Shown: positions 17,001-24,250 of the stretch, in pieces
Layout: every line of letters starts with the position of its first letter
How positions within the stretch are numbered: the stretch's first letter is position 1
NCBI GenBank assembly: GCA_031281895.1
Contig: JAITET010000049.1
Location: 1 to 32,064, forward strand
DNA length: 32,064 bases
From: Puniceicoccales bacterium
GTDB taxonomy: Bacteria > Verrucomicrobiota > Verrucomicrobiia > Opitutales > JAIRKQ01
Direction: 5' to 3'
The notes under the pieces: generated by a model
What the model saw: only the letters and a program-made list of their open reading frames with translations
The model's database searches: none
Told to the model about the DNA's origin: nothing
Position numbers and translations under genes: made by a program

Positions 17001-18186
17001 AGTTGTAGATTCCGAAGGCCATGAGCTGGAGATCTATTCCATTGTCCCTGGGGCCTTACTCTATGTTTCCGACGGTGCAAAAATTGAAAAGGGTGATTTG
17101 ATCGTCATGTGGGATCCGCATAATATGCCGATTTTATCGGAAAAACCAGGTGTTATAAACTTTAAGGATATGATTCCTGGCGTGACAATTAAGAGGGATG
17201 TCGATGTTTCAACGGGTCGCATAACCATTATCATCATCGAACATAAGGACGATTTAAATCCAATGATCGAAATTTTGGCAGGTATCAATGACCAGGGATT
17301 GCCAATGGATAAAGTAGTCGCCACATATTCTATCCCGACTGGTGCTCAAGTCATTGTGAACAATGGCAATGAGGTTCAAGCTGGAGCATTGTTGGCAAAA
17401 ACTTCCCGTTCTGCCTCCAAAACCCAAGATATTACCGGTGGATTGCCGAGAATCGCAGAATTGTTCGAAGCTAGATGTCCCAAAGATGTCGCAGAAATGG
17501 CAAAATCGGATGGTATCGTATCCTTCGGTGGGACCTTGCGCAATAAACGTCGCGTTTTCATCACCGATAGCGAAACAGGCGAAAGACAGGAACATTTGAT
17601 TGCCCAAGGGAAGCATATCATTGTCCATGAAGGTGATTTCATAAACAAAGGTCAAAGCCTGACCGATGGCTCTCCAGATCCACATGAAATATTGAGTATT
17701 TTGGGCCCATCGAGCCTGCAGGAATATTTGGTTTCTGAAATTCAAAAGGTCTATCGGTTACAGGGTGTTGTTATCAATGATAAACACATAGAAATCATTG
17801 TGGCATGTATGCTGAAAAAAGTACGGGTATTAGAACCGGGAGATTCTGACTTTTTCTGGGGAGAGCAGGTTAGCCGAGACCTGTTCATGGCTGAAAATAA
17901 AAAAATCCTAGAGGCCGGTGGGGAACCTGCTACCTGTGAACCAATTTTGATGGGCATAACAAAGTCGTCCATAGAGACGGATAGTTTCATCGCCGCTGCA
18001 TCATTCCAAGAGACTACCAAAGTTTTGACGGAAGCTGCTACGCTTGGGAAAAGCGATCCTTTGAGAGGGTTTAAGGAAAATGTCATCATGGGCCACCTAG
18101 TCCCTGCCGGCACCGGATTACCGGAATATCGTTATCTCAAAGTAAAACATTTGGTACCACGGGAAGAATCGTTTGGGGAAGGATGA
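14053..18186 (+). CDS. rpoC: DNA-directed RNA polymerase subunit beta'
   Basis: The beta' subunit, 1377 residues, carries the catalytic Mg-binding loop. Seen: zinc site 1 with all four cysteines (CACGKYKRIKHKGMVCERCG, ~76-96), the LLGKRVDYSGRSVI lid/switch region, NADFDGDQMAVHVPLS with the three catalytic Asp, the bridge-helix/trigger-loop region around SIGEPGTQLTLRTFHVGG, and a C-terminal GLPEYR. Zinc site 2 is gone. The local numbering happens to match E. coli, and the ligands C814, C888, C895 and C898 are replaced by G814, H888, P895 and A898, in otherwise well conserved surroundings (SPLT, YG, GVIAAQSIGEPGTQ). The gene is intact with no frameshift. It ends the operon. Confidence 0.97.
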   Translation: MSFIEKTNFREARSILGFDDISNYNRVGISIASPDTIRSWSSGEIKNPETINYRTFKPEPGGLFCQKIFGPVRDYECACGKYKRIKHKGMVCERCGVEVTVSRVRRERMGHIELAVPISHIWFLKSLPSRIGLMLDITAKNLEKVIYYERYMIVDPGVTPLQKYQLLTEKEYSQLQEEYGDDAFVAKIGAEAVRDVLAQIDLQNLIMELQEQLRVTHSKQAKKVLTKRLKLVNGFETSNMRPEWMILEVLPIIPPDLRPLVPLDGGRFATSDLNDLYRRVINRNNRLKSLLSLKTPDVIIHNEMRMLQEAVDALFDNDKHGKSVVGAGNRPLKSLSEMLKGKQGRFRQNLLGKRVDYSGRSVIVVGPELKIHQCGLPKRMAWILFEPFIIRRLKELGFVHTVRSARKMIERQAPEVWDILEEVTREHPVLLNRAPTLHRLSIQAFEPILIEGDAIRLHPLVCAAFNADFDGDQMAVHVPLSLESVMEARMLMLASKNIFSPSSGKPVLVPSQDIVLGCYYLTIDPMTKKDPNVTLPLVSSVEEALRIEAEDILRKHDRVRYINPDYKQNTRYGDSGAKIIETTLGRIIFNSIFPKALGFVNSPVAKGKLGDLVLNTYKVAGQELAVKALDKLKDLGFKEATKAGLSIGIGDMIIPDNKQNVIAAAKKKIADVEAQNKRGIITSGERYNKIVDIWTTATDDIAQMAFESLAKNGGSNDVNSIFLMMDSGARGNRQQVRQLCGMRGLMAKPSGEIIEQPILSSFREGLSVLEYFSSTHGARKGLADAALKTADAGYLTRKLCDVAMDCVIEDHDDGNRNGVWKSAILEGDDEIVSLADRIIGRCASEDVRNLLDPDEIIVAAGELITADIAKRIEECGIERVKIMSPLTHMTKSTIPAKAYGINPATNSIVERGSAVGVIAAQSIGEPGTQLTLRTFHVGGVASQVLKSSEYRARHSGFVKFNGLRLVTTLENANIVLNKTGSIQVVDSEGHELEIYSIVPGALLYVSDGAKIEKGDLIVMWDPHNMPILSEKPGVINFKDMIPGVTIKRDVDVSTGRITIIIIEHKDDLNPMIEILAGINDQGLPMDKVVATYSIPTGAQVIVNNGNEVQAGALLAKTSRSASKTQDITGGLPRIAELFEARCPKDVAEMAKSDGIVSFGGTLRNKRRVFITDSETGERQEHLIAQGKHIIVHEGDFINKGQSLTDGSPDPHEILSILGPSSLQEYLVSEIQKVYRLQGVVINDKHIEIIVACMLKKVRVLEPGDSDFFWGEQVSRDLFMAENKKILEAGGEPATCEPILMGITKSSIETDSFIAAASFQETTKVLTEAATLGKSDPLRGFKENVIMGHLVPAGTGLPEYRYLKVKHLVPREESFGEG

Positions 18187-18208
18187 CCACATTTAAAGAA
18201 ATCAATGA

Positions 18209-18247
18209 AAAGATAGATGGGAAATTTTTGTACATCTTTCTATCTTT
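18209..18247 (+). terminator. Inverted repeat after rpoC
   Basis: AAAGATAGA (18209-18217) and TCTATCTTT (18239-18247) form a perfect nine-base-pair stem around a 21-base loop, 22 bases after the rpoC stop. There is no immediate U-run, so if it ends the operon it is not a canonical intrinsic terminator. The rest of the 177-base gap to the next gene holds no convincing gene. Confidence 0.35.
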
Positions 18248-18363
18248 GCATGGACATATTTCCTTTTTCGATCAATGTGCTTATAGGTTAATTTTTATTG
18301 ATTTTGAAAGGATAAATCACGTTATATTACATCCTAGTCATATTTGGATATTTGTTGGCACGT

Positions 18364-20244
18364 ATGCCTAAGTGTATCCTTCGATTATTGTGCATCGTAT
18401 GTGGTAGTGTCGCTATGTTTGTAATGCCTTCCCGCAGAAGGCTCGTATTGTCAAATTTATATTACGCTTTCCCTAGGCGAAGTGCACTATGGCGTAGAAA
18501 AGTTTGCCGAGAAAACTTTTTCCGTCTCATAGAACTTGGTCTGTTAAGTATTGCTGGAAGCTTCCTCAGTAGAAAAAGAATAAAGACAGATTTTAAATTA
18601 AGCAAAGAAGATAAAAGGGTCATTAGTCAAGTGCTAGCAGGAAAACAGGGAGCCATTGTACTCGTTCCTCACTTCACTCTAATGGAGAGTATGACACTTT
18701 TGCCAAAAATCGTGGATGACGTTGATTGGCCTGAAGTAGGTGTTATTTACCGACCATTCGATAACCGATCTCTGGAAAAGTTTATAAAATACACCCGCGA
18801 AGGGTGTGGGATGAAATTGTTTTCTCGAAAAAAAGGAATATTTGAAGCGATGCAGATTCTAAAGAATAATGGGATAATATCGCTACTATTTGATCAAAAT
18901 TCCGGCGATAGTGGCCATCGCATGATATTTTTCAACCGACTAATTGCGTCGACGGACTTACCAGCTTTGTTATATCAAAAATTTAAAGTGCCCGTTTATT
19001 TTTTATACCCCATGAGGGTTGGTTTTTGGAAAGCGAACATTAAGATCAAAAGATTAAATTTTGACGAAAATGATCCCAAAACAATCCTGTTTGTTGCCAA
19101 TAGACATTTGGAAGAAATTTTAGGGGTAGATGAAAACGTCTGTTCTGACTGGCTATGGGCTCATGATAGGTGGAAGGTTGTAGCCCATGGCACAAAAAAT
19201 TTGGCAAAACGGAGATGCGAATGGCTGTCACAGTCTCAAAAATATCTAAACATCAAGCCCGAATCGGTAATAAACCTTCACGTCATGGTGCGCATGCCAA
19301 ATTGGTTGGGGGATATCATCATGGCGGTAGCTGTGTTGCGAACGCTAAAATATTACCGTTCCGATATGGAACTAATCTTGATTTGCCAGAAACAGTTCGT
19401 CGATTTTCTTGCCGCATTGGAAATTGCAGACAAAGTGGTACAATTGCCCGAAAAGAATTCCAAATATTTTCTCAATATTCTAAAAATTAAAGATATTTAC
19501 CCATATCCGGATGTTTATATTTCGCTTGTCAGCTCACTACGTGGTGACATTGAGGCGATTTTAATGGGTGCTCCCAAAAGGATAGGAACGGATACTAAAA
19601 ATCGACCATATAGGAAAATTTTTATAAATAACTTGTATGAAAGCGGTGCCGATACCGGATTTCTGCATCAAACAAAATTATGGAAAAATGCACTGAATGA
19701 GTTTGGGATTGAGTGCGAAGATAATCTTTCCCCATTCAAATTGTGTACGAATATGGGAATTGTTCCAAAAGCCAAACGTACAATCGGGATGGTATGTGGA
19801 TCCATCAATACTCCTCGTAAACGCTGGCCTGCAAAATCTTGGAGAATTTTAATCGAAAGAATTCATGAAATATATAAGGACGTGCACGTGAATCTGTATG
19901 GCACGAAAGCAGATGCCGTGTTTATTGATGAAATTTCTCTTTTTCTCAACCGGGAGAGGATTTCCAACTTGGCTGGCAAAACGAGCATACTCGAATTGGC
20001 AAATTATATACAAAGAGATGTCCTGGTGGTTGCGATTGACACGGGGGGTATGCATTTGGCAAACATGTTCGGTCGTCCATTGATTTGCATATATGGTGTC
20101 ACCAACGCCCTCGTTACTGGGCCGATATTTGATGCTGATAAAATGATAATCATGCCCGACAGTTGTCCCCAAAGCGGTGGTTTCCCGACGGAAGATATCA
20201 CCATAGAATCTGTCCTCAAGGCCGTCCAACTGATGCTAAAGTAA
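18364..20244 (+). CDS. Fusion of lipid A-type acyltransferase and ADP-heptose:LPS heptosyltransferase
   Basis: A two-domain envelope protein of about 626 residues. Residues ~1-285 are an LpxL/LpxM-like lysophospholipid acyltransferase: PSRRRLVLSNLYYAFPRR, the catalytic H-x4-E motif in VPHFTLMES, DQNSGDSG, and the terminal WLWAHDRWK. Residues ~305-626 are a glycosyltransferase family 9 heptosyltransferase (RfaF/WaaF-like): MPNWLGDIIMAV, NTPRKRWPAKSW, NLAGKTSILELA, DTGGMHLANMFGRPLICIYG and TGPI. The acyltransferase part should be membrane-bound at the inner face and act on lipid A, while the second part adds heptose to the inner core. I use the ATG at 18364; a TTG at 18352 is an alternative. 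No strong ribosome binding site is visible. Confidence 0.88.
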   Translation: MPKCILRLLCIVCGSVAMFVMPSRRRLVLSNLYYAFPRRSALWRRKVCRENFFRLIELGLLSIAGSFLSRKRIKTDFKLSKEDKRVISQVLAGKQGAIVLVPHFTLMESMTLLPKIVDDVDWPEVGVIYRPFDNRSLEKFIKYTREGCGMKLFSRKKGIFEAMQILKNNGIISLLFDQNSGDSGHRMIFFNRLIASTDLPALLYQKFKVPVYFLYPMRVGFWKANIKIKRLNFDENDPKTILFVANRHLEEILGVDENVCSDWLWAHDRWKVVAHGTKNLAKRRCEWLSQSQKYLNIKPESVINLHVMVRMPNWLGDIIMAVAVLRTLKYYRSDMELILICQKQFVDFLAALEIADKVVQLPEKNSKYFLNILKIKDIYPYPDVYISLVSSLRGDIEAILMGAPKRIGTDTKNRPYRKIFINNLYESGADTGFLHQTKLWKNALNEFGIECEDNLSPFKLCTNMGIVPKAKRTIGMVCGSINTPRKRWPAKSWRILIERIHEIYKDVHVNLYGTKADAVFIDEISLFLNRERISNLAGKTSILELANYIQRDVLVVAIDTGGMHLANMFGRPLICIYGVTNALVTGPIFDADKMIIMPDSCPQSGGFPTEDITIESVLKAVQLMLK

Positions 20245-20509
20245 GTAGACTTGAATGTCTTGCAGCAATTGATATGTCTTCCCATTGCTGTAGCCGGTCG
20301 GAAATTTCGGTGGACTAATATTGTCGCCGCCTACGGCAACGGGAAGACTATTGATGAATGTATCTATGATTGTACCACCGATAGCGAAGTCTTCTCCAGA
20401 TCTTAACCCCATCGAAAAGTTCTGGGCTAACTTCAAAAGAAGACTCGGCGATGCTTTGCTTCGTTCTCTCTCCTTTTCCCAAGCTCTCCTGTTCTCCTTC
20501 TCAAACTGA
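20245..20509 (+). pseudogene. Internally deleted IS630-family transposase remnant
   Basis: Two frames each hold part of an IS630-type DDE transposase. From ~20296, GRKFRWTNIVAAYGNGKTI and then ECIYDCTTDSEVF resemble the segment after the first catalytic Asp. At ~20393 the reading continues in another frame as SPDLNPIEKFWANFKRRLGD, the hallmark of the C-terminal catalytic Glu region (family form PYSPDLNPIEKFWA-LK). About 50-60 residues that normally lie between them, including the second Asp, are missing, and the junction is near 20385-20395. It begins directly at the stop of the acyltransferase/heptosyltransferase gene and ends just before the shortened biotin ligase gene. It is inactive. Confidence 0.7.
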
Positions 20510-20557
20510 TAAAATGTGTGTGTTGCTCAACCGAAATGAGTATAACCGTAGAGCATC

Positions 20558-21202
20558 TCATTCCAGTGGAATGTTTTTGCCATACATGTAATCAAAGGAC
20601 CTCCACTTTTCGCAAAAATTTCCAGGATTAATCGTCTCAAATCCTTCGACAATTTCAATGAGAGCATGGATTATATCAATTAACACATCGTCGAAATCTA
20701 ATTTAACATTGATAGATTCCTGCAAACAGGATATTGGGTATGGGGCATTGTCTATCTTTGGGGTGTCTAGTATATTAATCCCAATGCCTAGGACTGCCGA
20801 AATAATGCTGCTATCACTTCTTATAACTTCCAAAAGCAAGCCTCCGATCTTCTTCGATTGAATGAGGATGTCGTTGGGCCACTTGGTTTTTACGTCGATG
20901 GAAAATTTATTCGATAACATTTCACAAAGTCCAACGGCTACATACTGTGCAAAGATCGTTAGATGATTTTGCAATATGTCGGTTATTTTTAAAGCATAGG
21001 ATAGGTATAAATTTCCGACAATATTTCCAATCCAACGCCGCCCGTATTGGCCATAGGAAGCTAATTGTTGCTTCGCTAGCACTATAAATGGAACCGGTTG
21101 CCCATTCCTCACCATTTCCTTTGCATCCGCATTGGTGCTCTGTGTTTGGGATTTAAACAGTATGGGAACCCCAAAAGTTGTTTCTAAAATTTTGTCGAAC
21201 AT
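20558..21202 (-). CDS. birA: Biotin--[acetyl-CoA-carboxylase] ligase, shortened
   Basis: Attaches biotin to the carboxyl carrier protein of acetyl-CoA carboxylase. The 214 residues contain only the catalytic domain: SQTQSTNADAK near residue 20, the biotinoyl-AMP loop region, KWPNDILIQSKKIGGLLLE near 105-125, and GIGINI near 140. There is no N-terminal DNA-binding domain, so it cannot be a BirA-type repressor. Two oddities: the nucleotide loop, normally GRGRRGR-W, reads SYGQYGRRW; and the protein stops after MYGKNIPLE, where most relatives have ~40-50 more residues forming the C-terminal SH3-like domain. The missing end faces the IS630 remnant, so loss by insertion or deletion is plausible. 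Activity is uncertain. Confidence 0.85.
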   Translation of the reverse strand: MFDKILETTFGVPILFKSQTQSTNADAKEMVRNGQPVPFIVLAKQQLASYGQYGRRWIGNIVGNLYLSYALKITDILQNHLTIFAQYVAVGLCEMLSNKFSIDVKTKWPNDILIQSKKIGGLLLEVIRSDSSIISAVLGIGINILDTPKIDNAPYPISCLQESINVKLDFDDVLIDIIHALIEIVEGFETINPGNFCEKWRSFDYMYGKNIPLE

Positions 21203-21485
21203 GGGTAATGAAAATTACGGAACAAAAGTTCGTTAAAATTTTAAGCTCAACTGTCAAGAATGTATCCTTTTTAACATTCTTACCGAAATTTGCCTTAAAT
21301 AGGTCATAAATACTTGTTTTTACTATCTTCTTATTTTCATTTAGAATAAAGGATATAATTGTGAACCTACAAGCACTTATAAAAAATCTTTCCAAATTCC
21401 ACCTGTCGTGTTGAAGTATGTGTTATTCCATATGCCACTTTTGGTAAAACTTTTATGAATTTATACTCTTTAGAACTAAATTCTA

Positions 21486-21514
21486 TTGACAAATAGGGAT
21501 GGCGGTTTTAACTT
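21486..21514 (+). promoter_or_regulatory. Candidate sigma-70 promoter of the lipoprotein gene
   Basis: TTGACA (21486-21491), 17 bases, TAACTT (21509-21514), 43 bases before the lipoprotein ATG, which is itself preceded by AAGGA (21542-21546). The rest of the 355-base gap back to the biotin ligase gene shows no gene or repeat that I can support. Confidence 0.5.
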
Positions 21515-21557
21515 TTTTACAAGTTAATCAAACAACACAGCAAGGATAAAATAAAAA

Positions 21558-21983
21558 ATGAAAAGAGCTATAATAGGACTTATGAGTTTAATCCTCTTGT
21601 CCGCATGTGTCTCAGCTCCAAATTCTATGCAAAAGAGAGAGCTAGAAGTTTACAAGCAACAGGGGTTAGCCGTTGAAGAAAAAAATCCTGCCATTGGTGT
21701 AGTGCTTGGTTTTCTTCCTGGAGGTGGTTCTTTTTATGTGCGTGAATATGGTTTTGGGGTGATTGATCTATTATTCTGGCCCGTATCTATTTTATGGGAT
21801 CCGATAAATGGAGCGAATGGAGCTAATTCTATAAATTATACGGCAACTAAAATGTATGTAAATCAACTTAGGCAAAAAGAGTTGGATGGACTACAAGAAC
21901 GGCTTCGTCTATCAGAAATAGATGCAAAACAGTATTCTGTAGAGAAAGATAAGATTGAACGGAAATATTCTGGAGATTTGTAA
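21558..21983 (+). CDS. Small lipoprotein with a conserved glycine-rich membrane motif
   Basis: A 141-residue protein with a lipoprotein signal: positively charged MKR, a hydrophobic stretch, and a lipobox LLSAC with Cys16 as the lipidation site. The mature part has a conserved-looking block, NPAIGVVLGFLPGGGSFYVREYGFGVIDLLFWPVSILWDP (~44-83), with small residues and a hydrophobic second half that may dip into the membrane. A C-terminal charged helix (LRQKELDGLQERLRLSEIDAKQYSVEKDKIERKYSG) resembles the short SHOCT-like tails of such proteins. Proteins of this layout occur in several Gram-negative groups, but I know no function. It stands alone with its own candidate promoter and terminator. Confidence 0.82.
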   Translation: MKRAIIGLMSLILLSACVSAPNSMQKRELEVYKQQGLAVEEKNPAIGVVLGFLPGGGSFYVREYGFGVIDLLFWPVSILWDPINGANGANSINYTATKMYVNQLRQKELDGLQERLRLSEIDAKQYSVEKDKIERKYSGDL

Positions 21984-22008
21984 AAATCTTCAAAACTTTC
22001 AATTAATG

Positions 22009-22037
22009 AACCTGTCTTTTTCGAGACAGGTTTTATT
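22009..22037 (+). terminator. Rho-independent terminator of the lipoprotein gene
   Basis: AACCTGTCT (22009-22017) pairs perfectly with AGACAGGTT (22024-22032) around TTTTCG, followed by TTATT. It lies 26 bases after the lipoprotein stop and before the convergent murC-murB gene. Confidence 0.8.
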
Positions 22038-22093
22038 CTATGCAATGGATCTAAAAAGATACATTCTTGACAGTTGAGCGAAATTTTAAGCCC

Positions 22094-24250
22094 TCAAGCT
22101 CTTAGAATATTTACTTCCGTTCCTAGGAACTTCCCAAATTTTATACACACCGTATACCTTGCCAAATCTATGAGTTTTTCAATGTCCCGAAAGGATGCGT
22201 TTCCCTGATTGATTATAAAGTTTCCATGTTCCTTTGAAATGGCTGCACCTCCAACACTCATGCCCTTTAGTCCGGCCCTATCAATCAATTCGCCGGCACA
22301 GAAATCATCTCCATTTTTAAACACTGATCCAAAATTGATACCCCTTGGTTGATGTGTTTTTCGCCAGTTTAATAGTTCTTCAGCCATGGAAGTAAAATAT
22401 TCCTGTGGAGCCTGTTCGCTAAACCGAAAGGTCGCACTAAGAACGATATTGTTGCGAGGAATGAAAGCCGTTCGGTATCCGAAACGCAAATCTGACTTTT
22501 CCATGGTATGTACGATCCCATTGGGATCCAAGGTTTCGATGGATATTAAATGGTCGGATATGGTTTGTCCATGGGCCCCAGCATTCATAAGGATCGCACC
22601 ACCCATATGGCTCGGAATATACGATAGCTTTTCGGTTCCCAGGAATCCTTTTCCACTCACCGATTTACAAAAGTCTCGGAGAGAAATTCCGGCCATGCAA
22701 CGCAAAGTATCATTTCCGATCCATTCCAAAGATTTCCAATGGTCTGAATCCAATGTTATTACAACCGCATTGATCATTCCATCCGGTGGCAATATCTTGG
22801 TTCCATTGCCGATAATTACATACCTAATGCCCAAATTGCGGCAAATGTTTACAATAGCGATCAATTCGTTGCGTGTTGCAGGATTTACATGTATTCGGGC
22901 AGATGTTGGTACTTTTATGGAAAATGCATGGGTTAAATCCTTGAAAGGGGCAAACACTATTTGGGCTTGGTTAAGAGCTTTTTCCACTTCTCCAAATGCG
23001 ATTTCGCCGATGAAAGCTTTGGCGTGGTACAAGATATTGCCTGCCCCGACAAACATGACTAGCTGCTTTTTATCGCATGAGGATAGCATGTTATAGATGT
23101 CATGCATGTCAGCTTTGAATTGTGAAAGGGTTAAAAATTTCTTGTTCGGATTTTTCACCTCATTGAACACAAGGTCACTGGAAACGCCCTCGATTTTTTC
23201 CTCAAATGCGGCATATAGTTCGACGACAAATGGCCTATCAAACATATCCAAAATTGCTGCGAATTCTGCAAAATATTGTTTGGTGCGGGACAGCCTATGG
23301 GGCTGAAATATTATGTTCAGCTCGTAGTCTTTGTAGTGAGCTTGGGCATATCTCAACAGCGAATTGATTTCCGTAGGATGGTGGGCATAGTCATTCAGAA
23401 AAACAAATTTTTCGGTTTTAAACATCACATCACTTCGCCGTTTAATTCCAACTATTCTGTGAGGAAGAACAATATCTTCGTTGAAAATTCTGCGCACACA
23501 AAATAACGCTATGGACTTGTTTTTTTCGGAGAAATCATCGTCGTTCAATCCCTGGATTTTGACATATTTTTTCCCAAAGTTGGATGCTATGTTCGTAAAA
23601 ATCATATCGTCTTCGGGGACGAAAATAGTCGACCTTGTCCGTGAAAATAGTCTTTCGAATGTTTTAAAAAAATTATCTCGATTACCGTAGTTATATATGT
23701 GGTCATCGTCATAGTTCAAAGCAATGGTACATTCCGGTGAAAAATTTTCTATGGTTCCATCGCTTTCGTCAACTTCAGCCACTATCCATTCGGACTTTTC
23801 GTTATAGGCAGACGGTGAAATTTCATCCCCCTTGAAGAATCCCCCCACCACATAGTCAAAGACTAGGCCATTATGCCTAAGGATTTCCACACATGCACCG
23901 GAAACAGAAGTCTTTCCGTGGGATCCCACAATCGCAAGCAATTTCTTATCTCGGCAAATCTTTGCTAAAAATTCTCCCCTTCGGAAGATCTCAATGCCAT
24001 TTTTTGCTGCACGTTGGCAAATGCTATCGCCGTGTTCATTGACGGCACTCGACCGCACCACATAGTCACAGTTTGGCGGAAGAACTTGTTCGGGCATAAA
24101 GATAACACCATGGGATACCAAAAGGTCCTTAATCGGGAAATTGACATAATCATCCCATCCATAAATCATGTCTCCCCTTTGGGCTAGATAAATTGCTAGC
24201 GGTGCCATACCGGCTCCACAAATTCCAAGCATACAAATATTTTTACTCAT
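22094..24250 (-). CDS. murC-murB: Fused MurC-MurB (UDP-MurNAc--L-alanine ligase / UDP-MurNAc dehydrogenase)
   Basis: One 718-residue protein covering two cytoplasmic steps of peptidoglycan precursor synthesis. Residues 1-~420 are MurC: GICGAGMAPLA (nucleotide fold), the ATP-binding GSHGKTS (109-115), DESDG (161-165), NYDDDHIYNYG, and NDYAHHPTEI (286-295). Residues ~430-718 are MurB: the FAD-domain GNGTKIL (481-487), YIPSHMGGAILMNAGA (544-559), GYRTAF (591-596), GSVFKN (641-646, catalytic Ser), AGELIDRAGLKG, and the terminal GTEVNIL with the catalytic Glu. The FAD loop is less canonical than usual (GNGTK for GGGSN). Its ATG overlaps the end of murG by 8 bases (ATGAGTAA), so translation is coupled. 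MurB acts before MurC in the pathway, so the fusion joins consecutive enzymes. Confidence 0.93.
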   Translation of the reverse strand: MSKNICMLGICGAGMAPLAIYLAQRGDMIYGWDDYVNFPIKDLLVSHGVIFMPEQVLPPNCDYVVRSSAVNEHGDSICQRAAKNGIEIFRRGEFLAKICRDKKLLAIVGSHGKTSVSGACVEILRHNGLVFDYVVGGFFKGDEISPSAYNEKSEWIVAEVDESDGTIENFSPECTIALNYDDDHIYNYGNRDNFFKTFERLFSRTRSTIFVPEDDMIFTNIASNFGKKYVKIQGLNDDDFSEKNKSIALFCVRRIFNEDIVLPHRIVGIKRRSDVMFKTEKFVFLNDYAHHPTEINSLLRYAQAHYKDYELNIIFQPHRLSRTKQYFAEFAAILDMFDRPFVVELYAAFEEKIEGVSSDLVFNEVKNPNKKFLTLSQFKADMHDIYNMLSSCDKKQLVMFVGAGNILYHAKAFIGEIAFGEVEKALNQAQIVFAPFKDLTHAFSIKVPTSARIHVNPATRNELIAIVNICRNLGIRYVIIGNGTKILPPDGMINAVVITLDSDHWKSLEWIGNDTLRCMAGISLRDFCKSVSGKGFLGTEKLSYIPSHMGGAILMNAGAHGQTISDHLISIETLDPNGIVHTMEKSDLRFGYRTAFIPRNNIVLSATFRFSEQAPQEYFTSMAEELLNWRKTHQPRGINFGSVFKNGDDFCAGELIDRAGLKGMSVGGAAISKEHGNFIINQGNASFRDIEKLIDLARYTVCIKFGKFLGTEVNILRA

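Noticed and set aside
18183..18371. 62-codon frame starting in an ATGA overlap with the rpoC stop
   Set aside because: The overlap looks attractive, but there is no ribosome binding site or known motif and its composition is biased. It also runs over the inverted repeat and into the start of the acyltransferase gene.
21153..21395. 80-codon minus-strand frame upstream of the biotin ligase
   Set aside because: Overlaps the ligase start in another frame, is AT-driven, and shows no motif or ribosome binding site.
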